Source: Paenibacillus albidus (GTDB lineage Bacteria > Bacillota > Bacilli > Paenibacillales > Paenibacillaceae). From it: a stretch of DNA of 64,000 bases. The notes under the pieces are model-generated. The model had not been told where the DNA came from. It did not search any database and was given only the letters and a program-made list of their open reading frames with translations. This document shows, one piece after another, positions 49,400 through 56,412 of this stretch. The stretch lies in the NCBI RefSeq assembly GCF_014644435.1, contig NZ_BMKR01000020.1, positions 51,539-115,538 on the forward strand, written 5' to 3'. Numbering within the stretch: position 1 is the first letter of the stretch; each line of letters starts with the position of its first letter. The position numbers and the translations under genes are program-made.

Positions 49400-50785
49400 T
49401 TAGATCACGCCTTCAGCCAGCATGGCGTCGGCCACCTTCTTGAATCCGGCAATGTTGGCACCGGCCAGCAGGTTTCCAGGCAAGCCATATTCGCTCGCGG
49501 CTTCAACGGCCTGGCGGTAGATGCTGCTCATAATCTGGTGCAGCTTGGCATCGACTTCCTCGAAGCTCCAGCCTAACCGCATGCTGTTCTGGGCCATTTC
49601 CAGTGCGGAGACGGCCACACCTCCGGCATTTGCAGCTTTGGCAGGAGCAAACAGGACTCCGGCCTCCTGGAAGAGGTGGATGGCTTCCAGCGTTGAAGGC
49701 ATATTGGCGCCTTCTCCGACCGCTTTAACCCCATTTCTAATGAGCGTTCCGGCCATTTCCTCATTGATCTCATTCTGGGTGGCACACGGGAATGCAAGGT
49801 CACAAGGAAGCGTCCAAATCTGCTCCGAGCCCTTGGTAAAGACCGCTTGCGGATGCTCTTTGACGTATTCGCTCAGACGTTTTCTCTCCACTTCCTTAAG
49901 GCGGCGTACGGTTTCGACCTGAATGCCGTCCTCATCATAGAGGTAACCCTCAGAATCACTGCAGGCCACGACTCTTGCACCCAGCTGCTGTGCTTTCTGC
50001 ATCGCATAAATGGCCACGTTGCCTGAACCGGATACAACGACTTTGCTGCCCTCGAACTGATGCCCATTTTCTTTCAGCATTTCATTTACAAAATAGACAG
50101 CACCATAACCTGTAGCTTCCGTCCGGGCCTGGCTTCCGCCATATATAATGCCTTTGCCGGTAAGCACGCCCGCCGGATAACCTCCGCGAATCCGCTTATA
50201 TTGTCCAAACATGTATCCGATTTCCCGGGCGCCTACGCCGATATCACCGGCCGGAACGTCCTGATCGGGACCGATATAGTTGTGAAGCTCTGTCATGAAG
50301 CTCTGGGTGAACCGCATGATCTCAGCGTCGGATTTTCCTTTTGGATCGAAATCGGAGCCGCCTTTTCCTCCGCCAATATGCTGGCCTGTAAGAGCGTTCT
50401 TGAAGATCTGTTCAAAGCCGAGGAATTTGATGATGCTGGCATTAACAGAGGGGTGGAAGCGAAGACCGCCCTTGTAAGGGCCAATCGCACTGTTAAATTG
50501 TACCCGGTATCCCCGGTTTACCCTGATCTTGCCCTCATCGTCAGTCCACGGTACACGGAATATGATCATCCGTTCCGGTTCTACCAATCTTTCCAGAATG
50601 GCATGTTGCTGGTATTTAGGTTCGGCGGCCAGGATCGGCAGCAGTGTTTCCAGGATTTCTCTGACGGCCTGGTGGAATTCAGGCTCATGCGGATTACGCG
50701 CCACAACCTCTGCGTATACGCGCTCAATATAGTGTTGGGCCTCGCTATTGCTGACTTCGTTGTCAACGGTACGGATCGAGCTCAT
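49400..50785 (-). CDS. gdhA: NADP-specific glutamate dehydrogenase
   Basis: 461 residues of the hexameric small-subunit type. It aminates 2-oxoglutarate with NADPH. The substrate Lys lies in GPYKGGLRFHP and the second active-site region is GGGKGGSDFDPKGKSD. The dinucleotide fold is VVVSGSGNVAIYAMQKA, and TQNEI and GEGANMP are conserved. The GSGNVA loop and long N-terminus fit the NADPH form. The start has AAAGGCGG upstream. The 296-nt gap to the right should hold its promoter, but I see no clear operator. Confidence 0.97.
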   Translation of the reverse strand: MSSIRTVDNEVSNSEAQHYIERVYAEVVARNPHEPEFHQAVREILETLLPILAAEPKYQQHAILERLVEPERMIIFRVPWTDDEGKIRVNRGYRVQFNSAIGPYKGGLRFHPSVNASIIKFLGFEQIFKNALTGQHIGGGKGGSDFDPKGKSDAEIMRFTQSFMTELHNYIGPDQDVPAGDIGVGAREIGYMFGQYKRIRGGYPAGVLTGKGIIYGGSQARTEATGYGAVYFVNEMLKENGHQFEGSKVVVSGSGNVAIYAMQKAQQLGARVVACSDSEGYLYDEDGIQVETVRRLKEVERKRLSEYVKEHPQAVFTKGSEQIWTLPCDLAFPCATQNEINEEMAGTLIRNGVKAVGEGANMPSTLEAIHLFQEAGVLFAPAKAANAGGVAVSALEMAQNSMRLGWSFEEVDAKLHQIMSSIYRQAVEAASEYGLPGNLLAGANIAGFKKVADAMLAEGVI

Positions 50786-51036
50786 AAATTCAACCGCCTT
50801 TGCTTATATTAATTTAGTGCTTCTTCGCGTTACTGTGTCTAACTACGGAAATATAGTTTATTTTGGCACATGTGAAGGCCGCCTACAATAGTTTTTTCAA
50901 AATATCTTACTTTTCATGGTATGTATTTGTGAAAATTTAACGACATTCTTTCCTTTTATCACGAACACCGGTTGTTCAATCTTTGCACGAAAGGGGGTTA
51001 TTCCTGAGGCCTAAAGCGCAGAGATGCAATGGAATA

Positions 51037-51045
51037 TGCTACAAT
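51037..51045 (+). promoter_or_regulatory. Extended -10 promoter element
   Basis: TGCTACAAT (TGn plus TACAAT) 37 nt before the start of the small acidic protein gene. There is no good -35 box. The rest of the gap 50786-51081 is AT-rich with nothing else I can name. Confidence 0.45.
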
Positions 51046-51081
51046 ATTACTGCATAAAGATGTAAGGAGCTGATACTCAAA

Positions 51082-51360
51082 ATGAGTGAACAAGTGAACG
51101 AACAGGAAATGGTAAACGAACTCTCTGCCCAAACCAAGGTTGATCCCAAGCTGATCCGGCTGGTGCTGAAGCACGAGCAGACTTTTATCAATAACGCCAA
51201 GGCCAATGCCAAAGGCGAGGTGGATATCGATAACGACGATCTGGTGGATTATGTTACAGGTCAGCGTGACGTACAGCTTGATGAACTTACTGTAGAGACT
51301 ATTCTCGATGCCGAGATGGATTATTTAATGGATAAGGGACTGGCTGGTTACATCGACTAA
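51082..51360 (+). CDS. Small acidic conserved protein, function unknown
   Basis: 92 residues, predicted all-helical, strongly acidic in the second half (VDIDNDDLVDYVTGQRDVQL). The first half, NELSAQTKVDPKLIRLVLKHEQTFI, has the spacing of a helix-turn-helix-like or HU-N-terminal-like bundle. I recognise no named family. The start has TAAGGAG about ten bases upstream. It appears monocistronic, ahead of the cold-shock gene. Confidence 0.72.
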   Translation: MSEQVNEQEMVNELSAQTKVDPKLIRLVLKHEQTFINNAKANAKGEVDIDNDDLVDYVTGQRDVQLDELTVETILDAEMDYLMDKGLAGYID

Positions 51361-51437
51361 GTCCAAGCGGCTCTAAGGCCCGCAGCTCTTTTCGTTAGGG
51401 CTGCAGGCTTCAGCCGATAAATTTTTTGACAATTGCT

Positions 51438-51466
51438 TTGCATTCGGAGAATAAGTGTGCTACAAT
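51438..51466 (+). promoter_or_regulatory. Promoter of the cold-shock gene
   Basis: TTGCAT (51438-51443), a 17-nt spacer ending TGTGC, and TACAAT (51461-51466) with an extended TGn. It would give a leader of about 145 nt before the ATG. Confidence 0.65.
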
Positions 51467-51491
51467 GAAGTCAATCATAAATTTAAACCTT

Positions 51492-51551
51492 AATTCACTT
51501 ATTGTAAAAGGTTGGCATTTGTGCGATGAATCCTTTTCCAATGTGTGAATT
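51492..51551 (+). promoter_or_regulatory. Long hairpin in the cold-shock mRNA leader
   Basis: The left arm AATTCAC-TT-ATTG-T-AAAAGG mirrors the right arm CCTTTT-C-CAAT-GT-GTGAATT around a 20-nt loop. There are seventeen pairs with one 2x2 and one 1x1 internal loop. It ends 67 nt before the start codon. Cold-shock mRNAs are known for long structured leaders that act as thermosensors. Confidence 0.65.
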
Positions 51552-51618
51552 TTTATTTGTTCGTACAATACGTAGGAATAAAAGGACATGTGTTAAATAC
51601 AATATTGGAGGTAATATT

Positions 51619-51819
51619 ATGCAAACAGGTACAGTTAAATGGTTCAACGCAGACAAAGGTTTCGGTTTTATCGAGGTTGAAGGTGGAAGCGACGTATTCG
51701 TACACTTCTCCGCAATCACTGGTGACGGTTTCAAATCTTTGGACGAAGGCCAACGCGTTGAGTTCAACGTAACTCAAGGCGCTCGTGGACCACAAGCAGA
51801 AAACGTTGTAAAACTGTAA
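51619..51819 (+). CDS. Cold-shock protein (CspA/CspB family)
   Basis: 66 residues forming one OB-fold. RNP1 is KGFGFIEV and RNP2 is VFVHFSAI; the start MQTGTVKWFNADKG is canonical. It is an RNA chaperone that melts secondary structure in the cold. The ATG at 51619 has TTGGAGG upstream; the longer open frame lies in the leader. A long leader hairpin and a strong terminator frame it, and the cold-inducible YdjO-like gene follows. Confidence 0.96.
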   Translation: MQTGTVKWFNADKGFGFIEVEGGSDVFVHFSAITGDGFKSLDEGQRVEFNVTQGARGPQAENVVKL

Positions 51820-51831
51820 TATACCCAAGCA

Positions 51832-51869
51832 AGCTGCCCTTAACACCTGTTGAGGGCAGCTTTTTTTTT
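51832..51869 (+). terminator. Rho-independent terminator after the cold-shock gene
   Basis: AGCTGCCCTTAAC pairs with GTTGAGGGCAGCT (one wobble) around ACCT, followed by nine Ts. Confidence 0.95.
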
Positions 51870-51945
51870 GAGAAAAGAAGGTTTATCTGTGCAATCCTTT
51901 CGGGGGTGGTGCAAGTGTCTAGATTCGAACCAAGGAGGGGTACTT

Positions 51946-52176
51946 ATGTATTTTCGTAAAAAAGCGCTGGAGGATCTTCCGCAAGAGAACACAACCATTT
52001 GGTCCTGCACCAAGGAAGACTGCTCAGGTTGGATGCGCGATAATTTTGCCTTTCAATATGTACCTACCTGCTGGCAATGCAATTCTCCAATGACCAGAAG
52101 CATGAAGATACTGCCTATGCTTGTAAATACGAATGCTGACATGAAGGCGATCAAGAAGGGGATTACCATTACCTGA
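51946..52176 (+). CDS. ydjO: Cold-inducible protein YdjO-like, zinc-ribbon
   Basis: 76 residues. Two Cys pairs, WSCTKEDCSGWMRDNFAF and PTCWQCNSPM, form a zinc-ribbon, and the ending MKILPMLVNT matches the YdjO family of Bacillales. The molecular role is unknown; RNA or protein binding in the cold has been suggested by its name only. The start ATG 51946 has AAGGAGG upstream. It lies directly behind a cold-shock gene but after a strong terminator, so it probably has its own promoter. Confidence 0.88.
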   Translation: MYFRKKALEDLPQENTTIWSCTKEDCSGWMRDNFAFQYVPTCWQCNSPMTRSMKILPMLVNTNADMKAIKKGITIT

Positions 52177-52216
52177 CCTGTTTTAGCCGCACATCGACAT
52201 AGATAATCGACAATAG

Positions 52217-52263
52217 GGTGCCCTGCGAGCCATGAATGAATGGCCTCGCAGAGCACCTTTTTT
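52217..52263 (+). terminator. Rho-independent terminator after ydjO
   Basis: GGTGCCCTGCGAGCCAT pairs with ATGGCCTCGCAGAGCACC with two imperfections around GAATGA, followed by six Ts. It also separates the convergent VOC gene. Confidence 0.9.
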
Positions 52264-52296
52264 GCGTGTGGATAAACAAATTTGATATTATGCTGC

Positions 52297-52758
52297 TTAC
52301 AAGCCCCGAATCCTTACTTCCCATTCCTCGAAGGATAGCTTTTCCGTGATATGTTTCAGCGCATCGGGTACTTCAACCCTGCACATCAGCTCGAGGCTGT
52401 TGCCATCCGGGTCATTGAAGTAAACGGAGGCATTGCCTTGATGCGGACGCACGAAGGGGGCACTGGAGGTCCTGCTGCCAAAAGGAACAGCCTGGATGCC
52501 CAGGGATTCCAGCCATTGCACAGACTGCTTCAAATCCGTATAGGAGACACGGAAGGCGATATGCCGCAATGCCGGATGATACGGAGTATGCACCTCCGGG
52601 CCTTCCCAGAGGCCCAGCCAGCTTCGGCCTTCCTCGATCCAGACAAACAGGGTATCCTCATCACGCCAGGCCTCCTTCAAACCGAGCTTTTTATAAAACG
52701 GTTCGGCTACGGACAGGCTGCTGACCGGCAGATGGGCTTCGTATAATCCTGTGATCAT
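52297..52758 (-). CDS. VOC superfamily (glyoxalase/bleomycin-resistance-like) protein
   Basis: 153 residues, two beta-alpha-beta-beta-beta modules. Likely metal ligands are His9 (YEAHLPV), His66 (LRHIAFRV) and Glu123 (NSLELMC), the usual H/H/E set, so it may be an active dioxygenase or thiol/epoxide-opening enzyme rather than a binding protein. YFNDPDGNSLEL is the family hallmark. It overlaps the FMN reductase gene by 4 nt and is therefore the second gene of that operon. The substrate is unknown. Confidence 0.88.
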   Translation of the reverse strand: MITGLYEAHLPVSSLSVAEPFYKKLGLKEAWRDEDTLFVWIEEGRSWLGLWEGPEVHTPYHPALRHIAFRVSYTDLKQSVQWLESLGIQAVPFGSRTSSAPFVRPHQGNASVYFNDPDGNSLELMCRVEVPDALKHITEKLSFEEWEVRIRGL

Positions 52759-53309
52759 ATCGCTCTACTGAGTTTGCGGGCCAGATTGAGGAAGGATTCT
52801 ACGACCAGGTGAATGCGGTCTTCAATGTCCTGCCCGCCTTCGTAGCCGTCATATCCGGCTTCAAAACGTCTGCGCTGTAAACCGCCGATGGAAATCCAGT
52901 CCGGGGCATTCACGCCGTGCAGATTGCGGACAATAGCCTGGAGCTGAAGCAGGGAGCTGACGCCAACCGCTCCGCCTGCAGAGCTGGCCGCCAGAACCAC
53001 TTTACCGTTAAAATGGGCCTGGCCCAGATGATCCAGCGCGTTCTTCAGCACGCCGCTGATGCTGCCGTGGTATTCGGGTGTGACCAGCACAATGGCATCT
53101 GCCGCCAGCATCTCGTGCATCAGCCCGCTTAAATGCTCATGCTCCAGGGCGGCTTCATCGGGGCTATAGAAGGGGAGCGGCCGTTTATAGAGGTCAAACA
53201 GGATGGCTTCATCCCCTTTTTGCCTAATGATATGGGCGGCATATTCCCCCAGCTTGGTGCTGGTGGCTTCTTTCCGGTTACTCCCTGCCAGTATAACGAT
53301 CCTCATCAT
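52755..53309 (-). CDS. NADPH-dependent FMN reductase family protein
   Basis: 184 residues from the ATG at 53307-53309, set by AAAGGAG six bases upstream; the longer frame has no ribosome site. The flavodoxin-like fold has the phosphate loop AGSNRKEATSTK and the flavin contact TPEYHGSISGVLKNALDHL, typical of ChrR/YieF/azoreductase-like FMN reductases. It uses NADPH to reduce FMN, quinones or chromate. It is coupled to the VOC gene, which suggests joint detoxification. Confidence 0.9.
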   Translation of the reverse strand: MMRIVILAGSNRKEATSTKLGEYAAHIIRQKGDEAILFDLYKRPLPFYSPDEAALEHEHLSGLMHEMLAADAIVLVTPEYHGSISGVLKNALDHLGQAHFNGKVVLAASSAGGAVGVSSLLQLQAIVRNLHGVNAPDWISIGGLQRRRFEAGYDGYEGGQDIEDRIHLVVESFLNLARKLSRAI

Positions 53310-53406
53310 CTTCATCTCCTTTAGCGGTGTATCATTCTCTACACCTCTAATAGTAGCTGGTTCTGCCCCGCCAGACATCCGTATTTGGCATGAATATACA
53401 GGAACA

Positions 53407-53434
53407 AGACGCTCAACCTTTAGGCTGAGCGTCT
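53407..53434 (-). terminator. Hairpin terminator for the two-component operon
   Basis: AGACGCTCA pairs perfectly with TGAGCGTCT around a 10-nt loop, 42 nt beyond the regulator stop on the minus strand, followed there by TTGTT. Confidence 0.6.
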
Positions 53435-53475
53435 ACAACTAAAGGCGGAGAGGTGTTTACATGCAGGCCGCTGGC

Positions 53476-54168
53476 TCACCGTGTCCAGCCGTTCTTGAGC
53501 GCCATAATGGCCGCCTGGGTCCGGTCGGCGACGTTTAGCTTGCCGAGGAGATGGCTGACATGTGTCTTGACCGTTTTCTCGGTGATGACAAGCGCGTCCG
53601 CAATTTCCTTATTGCTCATGCCGCAAGCGATCAGTCCCAGCACTTCCCGTTCACGCGGGGTCAGCTGATCCTCAGCTGCTGCCGGATTTACTGCAGCTAC
53701 TGCTGGGTTGGCCTCCCCAGCTCCGGGCCCGCTGTTCTCTGCGGCGGGATCGGACATCATCTTCATCAGCTGTCCGGCCGCCTCGGCATGCAGCTCGACT
53801 TGTCCGTTATGGACCTTGCGGATGGCGCTGACCAGTTCTTCCGGCTCGACGTCCTTGAGCAGGTAGCCCCGAATGCCTGCACGGATGGCGGGAAGCACAT
53901 GGTCCTGATCGGAGAAGGAGGTCAGGACGATGATTTGGGTGGCGGGATGAGAGACCCGCAGCTGACGCGCGGTTTCGATGCCATCCATGGCAGGCATATG
54001 CAAGTCCATCAGGATGATATCCGGCCTAAGCTTGGCTGTCTGGTCCAGGGCTTCCTGGCCGTTTGCGGCTTCGCCGATGACCTTGAGGTCCGGCTGTGTG
54101 GCCAGGAAGACCTGAAGCCCCCGGCGAACCATCGCGTGGTCGTCGACCAATAATAAGGTAATCGTCAT
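53476..54168 (-). CDS. NarL/LuxR-type response regulator
   Basis: 230 residues. The receiver has Asp9/Asp10, the phosphoacceptor Asp55 (LMDLHMPAMDG), Thr83 and Lys105 (LLKDVEPEE). An unusually long Ala/Pro-rich linker (about 140-165) leads to the LuxR HTH, LTPREREVLGLIACGMSNKEIA. The gene is 18 nt behind its kinase. Its targets are not evident locally; the Bacillus YhcZ or LiaR-like regulators are the nearest type. Confidence 0.93.
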   Translation of the reverse strand: MTITLLLVDDHAMVRRGLQVFLATQPDLKVIGEAANGQEALDQTAKLRPDIILMDLHMPAMDGIETARQLRVSHPATQIIVLTSFSDQDHVLPAIRAGIRGYLLKDVEPEELVSAIRKVHNGQVELHAEAAGQLMKMMSDPAAENSGPGAGEANPAVAAVNPAAAEDQLTPREREVLGLIACGMSNKEIADALVITEKTVKTHVSHLLGKLNVADRTQAAIMALKNGWTR

Positions 54169-54186
54169 TCCGTTATCCTCCGATTC

Positions 54187-55869
54187 TTACATAGATTGAC
54201 GCGGCAGAGGTATGGTTACCTCTACCACAGTGCCTTGGCGTATACTGCTCCGGATAGCAAGGCGCCCGGACATCGCTTCGGCCCGTTCCTTCATAATGCG
54301 GAGGCCGAGCGAATCACCGCTTGCGGCGGCCCGCCGGCGTTTGGCCCCGCCTTGTCCCCGGTCGGCGATGCTTAGAATGGCTTCTTCCGTGCGCAGCTGC
54401 AAAGAGATTTCCGCCTTCGCCACCCCGGAATGCTTGCGCACATTATTCAGTGCCTCTTGTCCGATCCGCCAGAGTCCTTCCTCCAGGCTGTGAGGCAGCT
54501 CCCGGATACCGCTGCGGCTAGTCCGGACATGCAGCCCTTGCTGCTGTCCATAGGTCTGAAGAGCAGTCAATAGTCCGGCTTCCAGTCCTGCGGGACGAAG
54601 CTGCATAATAAGAGCGCGCATTTCTTTGAGCGCAGTCTGCGACAACTCACGGATGTCCCGCACTGCGTCGGCAGCCGGATGCCCGGCGGGCTCCTGGGCA
54701 AGCATGGCCTCCACGCCTTTGGCGGTCATGGACATGGAGAACAGGATCTGGTTGACCGAGTCATGCAGATCACGCGCCAAACGGTTGCGTTCCTCCAACC
54801 GGGCGAGCTCGCGGCGGTTCTCCCCGAGCCGTACGCTTTCAAGGGCGGCCGCGAGATGCTCTGCCAGCGCTTCAAGTACTTCTCCATCCGGCTGGAGGGA
54901 GGAGGGGGCTTCTGGGGAAGCGATCAACAGCAGGTCCGCTCTCTGCGTGCTCATCTGCGGGACGGGGGCGGCGAGTATCGTCATCCGCCCGGCTTCCGGC
55001 TGCGCCGAATAGGAAGAGCAGGCCATGAGAAGCTCCCGGGATTCATCCGGGGAGAGCACGGCATACCGATGCTCCTGCGCAAGCAGCTCCAGCCGTCGTT
55101 CCATCGAAGCGGAGCACCGGAAGCCGGCGGGGTTCGTCACTGCCGGATCTTCCGTATGCACAGCAAATACCTCCAATTGCTGCTCCCGGCGCCCCAGTAT
55201 CGCAGCAAACGGCCAATCAAAATGCCGTCCGATCAATCCGGCCCATTGCCTCGCGAGTGCTTCCGGTTCCGTGCATCCGGCCCCGGCCAGCCCCAGCGCG
55301 GTGCTGAATTCGCCCAATCTGGCGTATAGCTTGGCCCGGCGCTGTTCGATGCTGTACAGCCGCATCCGTTCAATCGTGCCGCCGATCTGCAGGGCTACCG
55401 CCTGGAGCAAAGCCAGCTCGCTGTCCTTGAACTGCACCTTGCCCGGCGAGGCCACATTCAAAAGCCCTATTCTCCGCTCGCCTGAGCGTAGCGGTATGCT
55501 GGCGTGATGGGTGATTCCGAGACTGTCGCCCCAGGAATATTGCCGCGCCTCCTCCAGCCGCTTGCAATGGACGATATTGACGGCACGGTCCAGCCGTCCG
55601 TCCCACAGGCGGTTCAGGCACCAGCAGCTCCCGCAGCGCATCGGCTCCTTGTTGTTCCGCTGGAGTGCCGGGGGCAGGCCGCGGTCGGCAGCGAAGCTGT
55701 AATCCATCCGCTCCTCGCTGAGGAAGATCCAGCTGGACTTATTGCCGGTAAGTTCCAGCAGCTTCCCTATCACCGTATCCAGCATGGCGTCCAGCTGGGT
55801 TGCGCTGTTCAAGGTTTCCGCAATCGTTTTGAGCGTCAGCAGTTCCTGAATTCTGGCCTGTTCCGGCAT
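54187..55869 (-). CDS. GAF-domain sensor histidine kinase (YhcY-like)
   Basis: 560 residues, cytoplasmic, no membrane segment. GAF domain 1 (about 20-165) carries a cysteine set, Cys79, Cys82, Cys84 (CGSCWC) and Cys102 (VHCKRL), which could hold a metal or Fe-S cluster or form a redox switch. GAF domain 2 covers about 190-345. The HisKA_3 domain has ARDLHDSVNQ (His369), and the HATPase carries GQEALNNVRKHS and ADRGQGG. The layout resembles B. subtilis YhcY. It pairs with the regulator gene 18 nt downstream. Confidence 0.9.
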   Translation of the reverse strand: MPEQARIQELLTLKTIAETLNSATQLDAMLDTVIGKLLELTGNKSSWIFLSEERMDYSFAADRGLPPALQRNNKEPMRCGSCWCLNRLWDGRLDRAVNIVHCKRLEEARQYSWGDSLGITHHASIPLRSGERRIGLLNVASPGKVQFKDSELALLQAVALQIGGTIERMRLYSIEQRRAKLYARLGEFSTALGLAGAGCTEPEALARQWAGLIGRHFDWPFAAILGRREQQLEVFAVHTEDPAVTNPAGFRCSASMERRLELLAQEHRYAVLSPDESRELLMACSSYSAQPEAGRMTILAAPVPQMSTQRADLLLIASPEAPSSLQPDGEVLEALAEHLAAALESVRLGENRRELARLEERNRLARDLHDSVNQILFSMSMTAKGVEAMLAQEPAGHPAADAVRDIRELSQTALKEMRALIMQLRPAGLEAGLLTALQTYGQQQGLHVRTSRSGIRELPHSLEEGLWRIGQEALNNVRKHSGVAKAEISLQLRTEEAILSIADRGQGGAKRRRAAASGDSLGLRIMKERAEAMSGRLAIRSSIRQGTVVEVTIPLPRQSM

Positions 55870-55916
55870 ACAGTGCTCTCTCCTCTGGCTATATAAGCTG
55901 AACTTAAGAGGCTAAC

Positions 55917-56030
55917 TTAAGCTTCAATCGTCACTACGGTGAATGTTTGGACTTCCGGCCGCTGCCCGTCTTCAAATTTCTTGTCGTTTAGGAAATGATG
56001 AAATGCCAAAATGTGGATATCTTGGAAGCA
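55917..56030 (-). pseudogene. Orphan C-terminal coding remnant
   Basis: A 37-codon stretch reading leftward, bounded by an in-frame TGA (56031-56033) and a TAA at 55917-55919, with no start of its own. It reads like a genuine protein tail: HILAFHHFLNDKKFEDGQRP, then EVQTFTVVTIEA. I do not recognise the parent family. The remainder of the 543-nt gap 55870-56412 holds the 177-nt repeat (56087) and promoter-like AT-rich sequence. Confidence 0.4.
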
Positions 56031-56086
56031 TCAGATGAAATAGGCGGTGCAGGAGGATTGGGCTGGGCTCCATTTGCGGAGTGAAG

Positions 56087-56263
56087 CGGACAGAGAAGCC
56101 CTTATTTTGTGAAAAAGTGTGCTTTACTGGCGAATTCGGACTCAGGAACCGTTATTTCGTTTGTTTGAGCCTAGAATGAGGGGAGATGGGACAATTAGCG
56201 GAATCTCTGTCCGTTTGTCCTGCTGAATAGATGAATCCTCCCCAATAACGGATTTCCTGTCCG
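56087..56263. repeat. 177-nt composite inverted repeat, copy B
   Basis: CGGAC units start at 56087 and 56137; mirror units end GTCCG at 56213 and 56263. The 50 + 77 + 50 layout is identical to copy A at 42788. The central part can pair CCGTTA near its left end with TAGCGG near its right end, inside the outer CGGAC/GTCCG arms. Left units read CGGACAGAGAAGCCCTTATT and CGGACTCAGGAACCGTTATT; the right units, read on the minus strand, begin CGGACAGGAAATCCGTTATT and CGGACAGAGATTCCGCTAAT. It has no coding potential. Confidence 0.85.
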
Positions 56264-56412
56264 CATCAGTCGTGGATAGATCGTGAAGGGACCTCATCGT
56301 GCCCTGTTTTTGTATTGTTCAGTTCAAGCTATATAGTGTGTGTTTGGTCTATTGTACCATGTGCACTTTACAGATAGTTCTTGACAATATTTAGGGCTTG
56401 AGGAGAATAGAG

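Noticed and set aside
50060..50812. Plus-strand open frame of 250 codons
   Set aside because: It is antisense to gdhA, whose motifs are complete.
56381..56386. TTGACA upstream of the YesM-like kinase
   Set aside because: The matching -10 position would fall on the ribosome site, so it cannot be that gene's -35 box.
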